Under the pieces are notes generated by a model. The model did not search any database and was not told the DNA's origin. It worked only from the letters and a program-made list of their open reading frames with translations. 64,000 nt of DNA from assembly GCF_000161835.1 (NCBI RefSeq), contig NZ_GG697169.2:231832-295831 (forward strand), in the 5' to 3' direction. Shown here piece after piece: positions 53,690 through 62,685 of this stretch (positions are counted from its first letter, which is position 1; every line of letters starts with the position of its first letter). The translations under genes were made by a program, and so were the position numbers. Origin of the DNA: Thalassobium sp. R2A62 (lineage in GTDB: Bacteria; Pseudomonadota; Alphaproteobacteria; Rhodobacterales; Rhodobacteraceae).

Positions 53690-55033
53690 ATGAAAAATAT
53701 TTCTCTGCTTTTTGCGCTTGCCGCGCCCGCATTTTATGTCGTCTCAGATGCGCAGGCAAATTCTGTGCCAGAGCCGGTCGCGAATGCCGACTATGCACCC
53801 GTCTATTTGGCCGAAGCGATGCTGGGTCAGCAGCTGTTTTATGATCCTATATTGTCCGGAAATCAGGTGATTTCCTGCGCCACATGTCATCACCCAGAAT
53901 TGGGAACGGGGGACGGTTTGTCATTGGGCATTGGCGAGGGCGGTATCGGTATCGGACCCGGTCGTAAAATCGCAACAAACAACGCCCCCGAACAACGTAT
54001 TCCACGCCATGCACAGGCGTTGTTTAACCTTGGGGCCAAGGAATTCACGGTGCTGTTTCATGATGGCCGGATCGAGGCTGATCCACAGCGCCCATCAGGA
54101 CTGCGCACGCCGATGGGCGAAGATATGATGCAAGGCTTCGCATCGATCCTGTCTGCGCAAACCATGTTTCCGGTTCTGTCCCAAGACGAGATGGCAGGGC
54201 ATTACAGCGAAAACGATGTGTCCCAAGCTGTACGCCAAGGGCGGATTACTGGTGCCGGAGGTGCGTGGGATATTATCGCCAAGCGAGTTTCAGAGATTGA
54301 CGCTTACGCGGATCAGTTCATGGCAGCTTATTCTGACCTAGCAGTTGCCGATGACATCGGGTTCACGGATATCTCAAATGCGATTGCGGCATTTATCGAG
54401 TGGGAATGGCGATCGGACACATCCCCGTTTGATGCGTATTTGCGTGGCCAGTCGCCCCTCGCCCCCGCGGCCGAGAAAGGCCGCGCCTTGTTCTATGGGC
54501 ATGCGGGATGCAGCAGTTGTCACGCAGGTCCCTTCCAAACCGATCACCAGTTTCATGCAACGGCCGTGCCCCAGTTTGGCCCGGGCAAGGCCGCACGCTT
54601 TGAAAGCCACGCTCGCGATTTGGGTCGTGCACGGGTGACCGGAAACGACGCTGACGCGTATGCATTTCGCACCCCGTCGCTACGCAACGTGGCATTGACC
54701 GCGCCATACGGGCACACGGGATCGCATTCTGATTTGACCCAGTTCGTCACGGATCATGCTGATCCGGTTGCTGCGATTGATCGGTACCAGCGAGATTGGG
54801 CAATTTTGCCGCCGTTCGATGCTGCCGATTGGCGGGTCATGGATGATCCGGTTGAAGTCGCTGCAATCTCGGCCGCTGTACGCGCGCCCGTAATCAGATT
54901 GAACGCAGATCAGGTCTCGGATTTGGTCGCGTTCTTGGGTGCTTTGACTGATCCGATTGCAATCACCGGGCGTCTGGGTATTCCTGAAACGGTTCCGAGC
55001 GGGTTGCCTATCGAGCCTCTCGCCCGGCCGTAA
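53690..55033 (+). CDS. Di-heme cytochrome c peroxidase (CcpA/MauG family)
   Basis: The 447-residue protein has a signal peptide (about 1-22, DAQANS) and two c-type heme motifs, CATCHH (about 65) and CSSCH (about 274), in the usual CCP_MauG layout. It would reduce hydrogen peroxide in the periplasm, or act MauG-like on a protein or small molecule. It diverges from imuA and converges on the ASPIC protein gene with a 6-bp gap. Confidence 0.9.
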   Translation: MKNISLLFALAAPAFYVVSDAQANSVPEPVANADYAPVYLAEAMLGQQLFYDPILSGNQVISCATCHHPELGTGDGLSLGIGEGGIGIGPGRKIATNNAPEQRIPRHAQALFNLGAKEFTVLFHDGRIEADPQRPSGLRTPMGEDMMQGFASILSAQTMFPVLSQDEMAGHYSENDVSQAVRQGRITGAGGAWDIIAKRVSEIDAYADQFMAAYSDLAVADDIGFTDISNAIAAFIEWEWRSDTSPFDAYLRGQSPLAPAAEKGRALFYGHAGCSSCHAGPFQTDHQFHATAVPQFGPGKAARFESHARDLGRARVTGNDADAYAFRTPSLRNVALTAPYGHTGSHSDLTQFVTDHADPVAAIDRYQRDWAILPPFDAADWRVMDDPVEVAAISAAVRAPVIRLNADQVSDLVAFLGALTDPIAITGRLGIPETVPSGLPIEPLARP

Positions 55034-55039
55034 CCGCCC

Positions 55040-56497
55040 CTAGTAGTGAACCGTTTGATTGGCCGATGTCGTTTGCGTCGTAACAGTGCCATCGGGCTGG
55101 GACACCCGCAGGATTACCGAACTCGCAGTTCCAATGCCAAAGTGAAGTGGTGTTGCATCGCCCGACGCATGCCCGCCGCCAATCGTGAACTGTTGGCTGA
55201 GGATTTGGTCGTTTGCGACTACTGTGACCCGACTTCCCAGCGCAGAGTGGGGCAGGGCGATCTTTATCCAATTGCCGGTGTCTTCTGTCTCGTTGCGGTA
55301 AACCTCGACTGCGGCGCGCCGATTGACGATGACCAAATCGAGACGCCCGTCACCGTCAAGATCGGCCAATGCAGCCCCGCGCGAGCGCGCTGTTGTGGCG
55401 ACACCGGCCGCCACGGATTGTTCGTCAAACCGACCATCGGGGTTTTGCATCAGCAAGTTATTGGGATCTTCCATCGCGTTTCCTGGCATCTGATCCACAT
55501 TACCCTTGGCGATGAACAGATCAGGGCGCCCGTCATTGTCGACATCACCAAACTCGGCATGCCAACCGGTTGACGGGCGACCGTCATCGCCCAGATGCGG
55601 GCGCTGCGCATAGGTCCCAATGTCAAAACGCGCAGGTTTGTAGGTGCCATCAGATTGCGCGAGTTGCAAAACTTGGTCACCCATCGAGGTCAGCATGACT
55701 TCGTCCCGTTCGTCGCCGGTTAGATCTGTGCTGGCGATGCCCATACCCCAGAGCGACACGCGCGCCCACCCGTCGGTCTCATCAAGAAACCGTTGATCGG
55801 TGAGGTCAAACATCTGTTCAAAGCCTTGGCGCACGTAATAATGGCGGTCGTTTGAAATGCGCAGCGTGGGGCGTCCGCGGGCGTCAGCTGCGGCCAACAT
55901 TGATAGGGGACAGAAACCCGGGCTGAGGGTTTCTGCGGTCCACCCGCTGTCTGTTGGGCGCAGGATTTGATTGTCATCACAGGCCTCAAAGGGGCCGTCG
56001 GGGTTGGTTTGATCGACGTAGTTGCCGATGGCCATAGTTGGGCGGGTGTCTCCGGGGGCGAGCCATGCAGAAAAGGCGGTGGTCCATGCATCGCCGGCTG
56101 GCAGTCCGAGGCTGGTGGTTTCATCAACAAAACCGCAGGCCCCATCCCCCGTCAGCAAAACGTTTGGACCAACGCGCATGACGAACAGATCAAGATGACC
56201 GTCGGCATTGGCATCAATTGGGTATGCCCCTGTCACGCTAGTCAACGGGGGCAGATCGGCGGTTTCAAATTTGAAATCACCGGCGTTTTTGAACAAAACT
56301 GCGGGGCGTGCGCCACCCGCGACAAAGAGCTCGGGCAGGGTGTCGCCGTCACAATCTAGAACGGCAACGCCACCTCCGATAAAATGCGTCCAGTCACCGG
56401 TGTATTGGTGGTCGTCCCACGGCCCGCTGACCGCCGTATAGCTGGGGTCAGCAAGGGCGAGCGTCGGACACAATAGCAGTGGAACGAGGGGCTTCAT
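55040..56497 (-). CDS. Secreted FG-GAP/ASPIC-domain protein (CRTAC1-like)
   Basis: The 485-residue protein has a signal peptide (about 1-16, LALAD), repeated FG-GAP/VCBS beta-propeller units with Asp-rich loops (DCDGDTLPELFVA, DANADGHLDLFVM, DVDNDGRPDLFIA, DLDGDGRLDLVIV) and a C-terminal UnbV/ASPIC domain (LGSRVTVVAND... to HFGIG). It is probably a calcium-binding exported protein of unknown role. The ATG overlaps the stop of the xylose regulator (ATGA at 56494-56497). Confidence 0.87.
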   Translation of the reverse strand: MKPLVPLLLCPTLALADPSYTAVSGPWDDHQYTGDWTHFIGGGVAVLDCDGDTLPELFVAGGARPAVLFKNAGDFKFETADLPPLTSVTGAYPIDANADGHLDLFVMRVGPNVLLTGDGACGFVDETTSLGLPAGDAWTTAFSAWLAPGDTRPTMAIGNYVDQTNPDGPFEACDDNQILRPTDSGWTAETLSPGFCPLSMLAAADARGRPTLRISNDRHYYVRQGFEQMFDLTDQRFLDETDGWARVSLWGMGIASTDLTGDERDEVMLTSMGDQVLQLAQSDGTYKPARFDIGTYAQRPHLGDDGRPSTGWHAEFGDVDNDGRPDLFIAKGNVDQMPGNAMEDPNNLLMQNPDGRFDEQSVAAGVATTARSRGAALADLDGDGRLDLVIVNRRAAVEVYRNETEDTGNWIKIALPHSALGSRVTVVANDQILSQQFTIGGGHASGDATPLHFGIGTASSVILRVSQPDGTVTTQTTSANQTVHY

Positions 56498-57747
56498 GCG
56501 GAAACGCGACCTTCGCCCAGAACGGCATCCGTCAGAGCCGAGAGCCCCAGTGCGGCCGCGCCGCGCGCCCAGACCAAATCACCCCATGTGTGGCTTTCGA
56601 CCGGAGTGGGTGGTCGGCCGCGCCCAAGTGTGAGTTTTTGCATCTCGGCGAGAACGTCCTCGTCATAGAAGTAGTCAAAACGCCTGTGTTCGCCGCTAAG
56701 GATGATTTTTGCAGGGTCAAAGAGTTGCGAGACATTGGCGAGTGCCACGGCCAAATAGCGCCCTGCGCGGTGGAAAATGGCGCGAGCTGCTTCGTTGCCT
56801 CCTTTGGCTTCGGCATAGAGGCGCTCAAGCATCTGGCCTGCGTCTGTGGCAACAGCGCCATCTAGGTTCAACGCGGTCGATGCTTCGCGCCCCAAAGCGT
56901 AGTCTGCGACATAGGCCTCGAGGCACCCGCGCTGGCCGCAGCGGCATAGGGCGCCGTCCAGTTGTACTTTGGTATGACCCACTTCGAGCCCGAGACCTTG
57001 GCCACCTCTAAAGAGCCGATTGTCTAGAACGAGGCCCATACCCACACCGCGTTCAATTGTGACCACGGCAAAGTCCGACATTGCGCGTCCGGCGCCAAAC
57101 CACAGCTCTGCAAGGGTCAGCACGTTGGCGTCATTGTCGACATGGACGGGCAAGCCGAGACGCGCTTCGAAATGCGCTTTGACGTTTACATCACGTTCGG
57201 TCAGCACGGGGGACCAAGGGACATGCCCTGTGTCGTGATCGACAATGCCTGGCAATCCTAGACCGATCGCTTCGACATCAGAGCGGGGGCGGCCCGCATT
57301 CTTCATCAAGTTGACGAGCAGCGTCTCTGCCTCATCCGTGACGATGTCGATGTGTTGGCTTAGGACAGGACTGTTGAGGCTGGCTTCGGCCAATTGATTG
57401 CCAGCAAAGTCCAGCAGCACAGCCGAATGGACGCGATCCGAGAGCTTCATGCCAACAACCAGCCGCGTTGCAGGTGCAACGCCCAACGCGACGGGTGGTC
57501 GCCCACGTGCTGTATCCCGAGCGCGCCCCTCGAATTCCTGCAGGAAACCGGCGGTGATCAGTTCTTGGGTGAGGGTCGTGACTGAGCCCGCGCTGATATT
57601 CAATGCCTTGGCGACATCCATGCGTGGCACTAGCCCGCTTGCGCGGATGTACTCGAATATTTGCTGCCGCAGCGGTTTCGCGTCGCGAGATGTTGTCGGC
57701 AGGATCGGACCGCATCCGATGTCAGGGCTGTTCGATTCGTCGTTCAT
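56494..57747 (-). CDS. xylR: ROK-family transcriptional regulator (XylR-like)
   Basis: The 417-residue protein has an N-terminal winged HTH (about 25-75; LVPRMDVAKALNISAGSVTTLTQEL) and a ROK domain with the zinc motif CRCGQRGCLEAY. It diverges from the xylose operon and likely represses it from the AT-rich region at 57748-57970, with xylose as inducer. It is translationally coupled to the ASPIC gene, which is unusual for a sugar regulator. Confidence 0.85.
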   Translation of the reverse strand: MNDESNSPDIGCGPILPTTSRDAKPLRQQIFEYIRASGLVPRMDVAKALNISAGSVTTLTQELITAGFLQEFEGRARDTARGRPPVALGVAPATRLVVGMKLSDRVHSAVLLDFAGNQLAEASLNSPVLSQHIDIVTDEAETLLVNLMKNAGRPRSDVEAIGLGLPGIVDHDTGHVPWSPVLTERDVNVKAHFEARLGLPVHVDNDANVLTLAELWFGAGRAMSDFAVVTIERGVGMGLVLDNRLFRGGQGLGLEVGHTKVQLDGALCRCGQRGCLEAYVADYALGREASTALNLDGAVATDAGQMLERLYAEAKGGNEAARAIFHRAGRYLAVALANVSQLFDPAKIILSGEHRRFDYFYDEDVLAEMQKLTLGRGRPPTPVESHTWGDLVWARGAAALGLSALTDAVLGEGRVSA

Positions 57748-57860
57748 TAGTTCACATCACAAATTATATACAGCCAAAATACGGCCATTATTTACTAATT
57801 GCCAGTTATTCCCGCTCTTATAGGAGGTATTTAGCTATATTTTTGTGACTTCTGTCAATT

Positions 57861-57895
57861 TTATTTTGACAACTAAATTAAATAAGGCATTGATA
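57861..57895 (+). promoter_or_regulatory. Candidate xylF promoter and operator
   Basis: TTGACA (57866-57871) is a consensus -35 element. A weak ATTGAT-like -10 lies 17 bp on. TTATTT (57861-57866) and AAATAA (57880-57885) form an inverted repeat overlapping the -35, a possible ROK-repressor site. The rest of 57748-57970 is AT-rich with no gene. A GGGAGG lies at the xylF start. Confidence 0.45.
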
Positions 57896-57970
57896 GTGAG
57901 CGGGGCTGAATCAGTCCGGCGCCGATCTCTTTCTTGAACGTGGTCGGCATTCACATTTGGGAGGAATGAA

Positions 57971-58996
57971 ATGCGCAAGGCATTTATGGCGGCAATCGTC
58001 GCAACAGTAGGTTTCAGTTCGGCAGCATTGGCCGAAGGTCTGACAGTCGGCGTAAGCTGGTCGAACTTTCAAGAAGAGCGCTGGAAGACAGACGAAGCGG
58101 CAATGGTTGCTGCAATCGAAGCAAACGGCGACACATATATTTCGGCTGACGCTCAGAACTCGGCTGCAAAACAGCTGACAGACGTTGAAGCGCTGATCGC
58201 TCAGGGCGCTGACGCTCTGATCATCTTGTCCGTCGACAAAGATGCAGTTGGCCCAGCGGTTGACGCGGCAGACGCCGAAGGCATCCCAGTTGTAGGATAC
58301 GACCGTCTGATCGAAGACGACCGTGCATTCTACCTTACATTCGACAACAAAGGTGTGGGTTCGATCATCGCGCAGCAGGTTATGGCGGCACAGCCAACTG
58401 GCAACTATGCGATCATCAAAGGCGACAAGGGTGACCCCAATGCGCTGTTCCTGCTCGAAGGTATGATGGAAGTCATTGGTGACAAAGTTGCATCGGGCGA
58501 TATCGTCATCGTTGGTGAGAGCTTTACGGATGGTTGGAAGCCAGACAACGCGCAAAAGAACATGGAGCAAATCCTGACTGCTGCGAACAACAACGTTGAT
58601 GCTGTTTTGGCTGAGAACGACGGCATGGCAGGCGGCGCAATCGCTGCTTTGCAGGCACAAGGTCTCGACATCCCGATCGGTGGTCAGGACGGCGACCATG
58701 CAGCGCTGAACCGCGTTGCACGTGGCACACAGACTGTGTCGGTTTGGAAAGACGCACGTCAATTGGGCGCAGCAGCGGCTGACATCGCATCGGCGCTCGC
58801 CGGTGGCGCAGCTTTGGCTGATGTTGACGGTGCAGTTCAGTGGTCCGGTGGCGAGAACGGCGTTGAAATGAACGCAATCTTCCTGTCGCCAACACCGATC
58901 ACCAAAGACAACGTTAACGTTGTGATCGAAGCTGGTCACATCGCGAAAGACAAAGTCTGCGAAGGCGCAATGGACGGCGTTGCCGGCTGTAGCTAA
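57971..58996 (+). CDS. xylF: D-xylose ABC substrate-binding protein
   Basis: The 341-residue protein has a signal peptide (about 1-21, AALAEG) and a Peripla_BP_4 sugar-binding fold with XylF features (SWSNFQEERWKTDEAAM, SADAQNSAAKQLTDVEALI, VVGYDRLIED, AENDGMAGGAI). It binds xylose in the periplasm. The gene is first in the xylFHGBA operon and followed by a hairpin. Confidence 0.92.
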   Translation: MRKAFMAAIVATVGFSSAALAEGLTVGVSWSNFQEERWKTDEAAMVAAIEANGDTYISADAQNSAAKQLTDVEALIAQGADALIILSVDKDAVGPAVDAADAEGIPVVGYDRLIEDDRAFYLTFDNKGVGSIIAQQVMAAQPTGNYAIIKGDKGDPNALFLLEGMMEVIGDKVASGDIVIVGESFTDGWKPDNAQKNMEQILTAANNNVDAVLAENDGMAGGAIAALQAQGLDIPIGGQDGDHAALNRVARGTQTVSVWKDARQLGAAAADIASALAGGAALADVDGAVQWSGGENGVEMNAIFLSPTPITKDNVNVVIEAGHIAKDKVCEGAMDGVAGCS

Positions 58997-59005
58997 GCGA
59001 CATGA

Positions 59006-59041
59006 GATGCGGCGCGGGCCCGATGGGTCGCGCGCCGCATC
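59006..59041 (+). terminator. Perfect 11-bp hairpin between xylF and xylH
   Basis: GATGCGGCGCG (59006-59016) and CGCGCCGCATC (59031-59041) pair fully around a 14-base loop, 9 bp after the xylF stop. No T-run follows, so it is more likely an mRNA-stabilising or partially attenuating structure than a full terminator. Confidence 0.65.
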
Positions 59042-59161
59042 ACCTCGACGATTTTCAAACATATTCCAAAGAACCCCAAATGCGGTATCTTTGATCTGAT
59101 CCCACCGGTGCGCCCACGGCGTATCGCCGGAAAACGTACGTATAGGATGGCTGGACATACC

Positions 59162-60478
59162 ATGACCGACACACCCGACACCAAAGCCCCACCCAGTGGT
59201 GGCAACCCGTTCACGCGGTTCATGCGAGCCACAGAGCTAGACAGCCGTTTGCTCGGCATGGTTGCTGCTCTTGCGATGATCTGGGTCGGCTTCCATTTCG
59301 TCGGCTATTTCAAGAGCGGGTTCGCCGCATTTTTAACGCCGCGCAACCTGTGGAACTTGTCCGTTCAGACTTCGTCGATTGGGATCATGGCAACTGGCAT
59401 GGTGTTGGTAATTGTCACGCGCCACATTGATCTTTCGGTTGGCTCTCTTTTGGGGTTCTGTGCGATTGTGATGGGTGTGGTGCAGGTGAATATCCTGCCG
59501 CAGTATCTTGGGCTAGGTCATCCGCTGATCTGGATCATCGCGATTTGTTGCGGCCTCATTGTGGGCGCCATGGTTGGTGCGTTTCATGGCTGGTTGATTG
59601 CCTACCGAGGTATCCCTGCCTTTATCGTAACCCTTGGCGGTTTGCTGGTATGGCGTGGCGCAGCATTTCTCGTGGCACGCGGCGAGACGATTTCGCCAGT
59701 GGACCAGACATTTTCGCTGCTTGGTGGTGGACCATATGGTGCCGTCGGTGCCGCAGGCAGCTGGATCGTGGGTCTGTTGGCCTGCGCTGTGATCATCGCA
59801 TTGGCGATCACGGGACGGGCAAAACGTGCGCGGCATGGGTTCCAACAGCGCCCCATGTGGGCCGAGGTGTTCATGGCCGGCCTAGGTTGTTCTGTCGCAA
59901 TCGGTGCGACATTGTTGGTGAACGCGTATTACTGGCCCAAAGGCATCGTCAAACGCTATGCCGAGGCGAATGACATCGTCGTTCCCGCAGAAGGCTTGTT
60001 CATCAGCCATGGCTTTGCAATTCCAGTGTTGATCCTGCTGATGGTTGGTATTTTGATGACTATTCTGATGACGCGTACCCGCTTTGGTCGCTACGTCTTT
60101 GCCATTGGTGGCAATCCTGAAGCCGCCAAATTGGCAGGCATCAACACCCAGTGGATGACTGTCAAAATCTTCGCATTGATGGGTTTGTTGGCCGGATTGT
60201 CAGCGGTGGTTGCCTCGGCCCGTTTGGGGTCAGCAACGAACGCATTGGGTACATTGGACGAACTCTATGTCATCGCAGCGGCCGTTATTGGTGGCACATC
60301 CTTGGCAGGGGGCGTCGGTACAATCTATGGCGCGATCTTGGGCGCGTTGGTCATGCAGTCCTTGCAGACCGGCATGGTTCTGATCGGCTTTGACGCGGCT
60401 ATGCAACAAATCGTAGTGGGTTCGGTTCTCGTGCTCGCAGTCTACGTCGACAACAAATATCGGGGGGCGTCGAAATGA
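59162..60478 (+). CDS. xylH: D-xylose ABC permease
   Basis: The 438-residue protein has about ten helices and BPD_transp_2 signatures (GIMATGMVLVIVTRHIDLSVGSLLGF; GNPEAAKLAGINT; GGTSLAGGVGTIYGAILGAL). It matches XylH in length and style. The ATG at 59162 is favoured; the frame is open to 59108 without homology. The stop overlaps xylG by 4 bp (ATGA). Confidence 0.91.
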   Translation: MTDTPDTKAPPSGGNPFTRFMRATELDSRLLGMVAALAMIWVGFHFVGYFKSGFAAFLTPRNLWNLSVQTSSIGIMATGMVLVIVTRHIDLSVGSLLGFCAIVMGVVQVNILPQYLGLGHPLIWIIAICCGLIVGAMVGAFHGWLIAYRGIPAFIVTLGGLLVWRGAAFLVARGETISPVDQTFSLLGGGPYGAVGAAGSWIVGLLACAVIIALAITGRAKRARHGFQQRPMWAEVFMAGLGCSVAIGATLLVNAYYWPKGIVKRYAEANDIVVPAEGLFISHGFAIPVLILLMVGILMTILMTRTRFGRYVFAIGGNPEAAKLAGINTQWMTVKIFALMGLLAGLSAVVASARLGSATNALGTLDELYVIAAAVIGGTSLAGGVGTIYGAILGALVMQSLQTGMVLIGFDAAMQQIVVGSVLVLAVYVDNKYRGASK

Positions 60479-61239
60479 GCCGCGAAACTGGAAGCACACC
60501 ACTGGTCGACCTGCGCGACATTTCGATTTCCTTTGGAGGGATCAAGGCGGTCGATGGCGTATCGCTGGATCTCTATCCAGGCGAAGTTGTGGGCCTGCTG
60601 GGCCACAACGGTGCGGGCAAATCCACATTGATCAAGATCCTTGCAGGAGCCTATCAAATGGATAGCGGCGAGATTTGGATCAACGGCGAAAAAGCCACGA
60701 TCAATAGCCCACGGGATGCGCGCGATTTCAACATCGAGACGATCTACCAAACGCTTGCGTTGGCAGATAATCTTGATGCCGCATCAAACCTGTTTTTGGG
60801 GCGCGAGCTGACCACAAAATTGGGCATGGTCGATGATGCCACGATGGAGGCGGAGACCCGTAAAATCATGGCGCGTCTGAACCCGAATTTCAAAAAGCTG
60901 AAAGAACCGGTTTCGGCCTTGTCTGGCGGTCAGCGGCAGTCCGTTGCGATTGCACGCGCGGTCTATTTCGACGCCAAGATCGTCATTATGGACGAGCCGA
61001 CAGCTGCGTTGGGTGTGCATGAAACCAAGATGGTTGCGGACTTAATTGGTGAGTTGAAAAAGCAAGGCCTTGGGATTTTCCTGATCAGTCACGATACCCG
61101 TGAAATGATGGACCTGTGCGACCGTGTTTCTGTGATGAAAAACGGCCAGATGGTTGGAACGGAACGGGTCGAAGACGTGACTGAGGATGACATCCTGTCG
61201 ATGATCATTCTGGGCAAGAACCCTAAGAAAGCCGCCTAA
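60475..61239 (+). CDS. xylG: D-xylose-type ABC ATP-binding protein, single-domain
   Basis: The 254-residue protein has Walker A GHNGAGKST, signature LSGGQRQSVAIARAV and Walker B IVIMDEPTAALG. E. coli XylG is a double-length fused ATPase of about 510 residues; this is a single domain, as in many alphaproteobacterial sugar importers, so it would dimerise. It overlaps xylH and abuts xylB directly. Confidence 0.88.
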   Translation: MSRETGSTPLVDLRDISISFGGIKAVDGVSLDLYPGEVVGLLGHNGAGKSTLIKILAGAYQMDSGEIWINGEKATINSPRDARDFNIETIYQTLALADNLDAASNLFLGRELTTKLGMVDDATMEAETRKIMARLNPNFKKLKEPVSALSGGQRQSVAIARAVYFDAKIVIMDEPTAALGVHETKMVADLIGELKKQGLGIFLISHDTREMMDLCDRVSVMKNGQMVGTERVEDVTEDDILSMIILGKNPKKAA

Positions 61240-62676
61240 ATGTATATCGGTCTCGATCTGGGCACCTCCAGCCTAAAAGCCGTTCTGATGAACGACGACC
61301 AACAGATTGTGGCCGAGCATGTGGTCTCCCTGTCGGTTGCGCGCCCCCATGACGGGTGGTCTGAACAAGATCCCCAAAGTTGGGGCGTCGCAACGGACGA
61401 AGCAATGCGAGCGCTCGGGAAATCGCATGATCTAAGTGGTGTGACAGGGATCGGCCTGTCTGGTCATATGCACGGCGCGACATTGATCGGTGCTGATGAC
61501 GCAGTTCTGCGCCCATGCATGTTGTGGAACGACACGCGCAGTGCTGTTCAGGCTGCTGCAATGGACGCTGACCCGCAGTTTCGTGCAACCAGTGGCAATA
61601 TCGTGTTCCCTGGCTTTACTGCGCCCAAGGTTGATTGGGTGCGCGCCAATGAACCAGAGGTATTTGACAAAATCGCCAAGGTTCTGCTGCCCAAAGACTA
61701 TCTACGTTTGTGCCTAACGGGCGAGCATGTGTCCGAGATGTCGGATGCGGCTGGTACCAGCTGGCTAGATACCGGTGCGCGTGATTGGTCGGATGATCTG
61801 TTGGCTGCTTGCCATTTGGACCGTTCGCATATGCCTCGACTGGTCGAGGGATCACAGGTCAGTGGTGCGTTGCGTGCCGATCTGGCAGCGGTCTGGGGTA
61901 TTCGGTCGGCCGTGGTTGCCGGTGGTGGTGGCGACAACGCAGCAGCGGCCATTGGGGCAGGGGTGGTTCAGGATGGAACTGCGTTTCTGTCGCTTGGGAC
62001 ATCGGGTGTTTTGTTTGCGGCAAACGTAGGCTATCGACCTGATCCCGCGACCGCAGTCCATACATTTTGCCATGCCGCGCCTGACACTTGGCACCAAATG
62101 GGGGTCATTCTGGCGGCGACGGACGCATTAAATTGGCTGTCTGGGATTACCGGACAATCAGCCGCAGAACTGACCGCAGATTTAGGTGATCTTCGCGCAC
62201 CGTCCAAGACGCTGTTCCTGCCCTATCTTGGGGGTGAACGCACACCACATAATGATGCGGCGATCCGCGGCCAATTTTTGCACCTCGATCACTCGTCCGA
62301 TACGGCCGCAATGACCCGCGCGGTTCTCGAAGGGGTGGCCTATGCCTTTGCCGATTGCCGCGATGCTTTGGCCGCGACAGGTACGACGTTGACCCGTGCT
62401 TTGGCCATTGGTGGTGGGGCAAAGTCGGACCAATGGCTGCGCATTCTCGCCAGCACACTGAATATTCCGTTGGACGTCCCCAAAGACGGGGATTTTGGTG
62501 CGGCGTTGGGCGCCGCCCGACTTGGTATGATGGCAGCGACGGGTGCCGGAGCCGAGATTGCGACCCAGCCGCCGCTGTCTCACGAAGTAGCGCCTGACAC
62601 CACGCTAACGGACGCCTTTCGCGAGGCGCATCAAAATTACAAGGCGGCCTATGCCGCGATCAAAGCACTGAAATAG
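61240..62676 (+). CDS. xylB: Xylulokinase
   Basis: The 478-residue protein is an FGGY kinase with the start YIGLDLGTSSLKAVL, the sugar-binding segment GIGLSGHMHGATL and the ATP-binding C-terminal GGGAKSDQWLRILA. It phosphorylates D-xylulose to xylulose-5-phosphate. Its ATG follows the xylG stop with no gap, and xylA follows after 9 bp. Confidence 0.92.
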   Translation: MYIGLDLGTSSLKAVLMNDDQQIVAEHVVSLSVARPHDGWSEQDPQSWGVATDEAMRALGKSHDLSGVTGIGLSGHMHGATLIGADDAVLRPCMLWNDTRSAVQAAAMDADPQFRATSGNIVFPGFTAPKVDWVRANEPEVFDKIAKVLLPKDYLRLCLTGEHVSEMSDAAGTSWLDTGARDWSDDLLAACHLDRSHMPRLVEGSQVSGALRADLAAVWGIRSAVVAGGGGDNAAAAIGAGVVQDGTAFLSLGTSGVLFAANVGYRPDPATAVHTFCHAAPDTWHQMGVILAATDALNWLSGITGQSAAELTADLGDLRAPSKTLFLPYLGGERTPHNDAAIRGQFLHLDHSSDTAAMTRAVLEGVAYAFADCRDALAATGTTLTRALAIGGGAKSDQWLRILASTLNIPLDVPKDGDFGAALGAARLGMMAATGAGAEIATQPPLSHEVAPDTTLTDAFREAHQNYKAAYAAIKALK

Positions 62677-62685
62677 AGGCCCAAG

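Noticed and set aside
57911..59158. 415-codon minus-strand frame opposite xylF
   Set aside because: Cys-rich antisense of a conserved sugar-binding protein; no family features.
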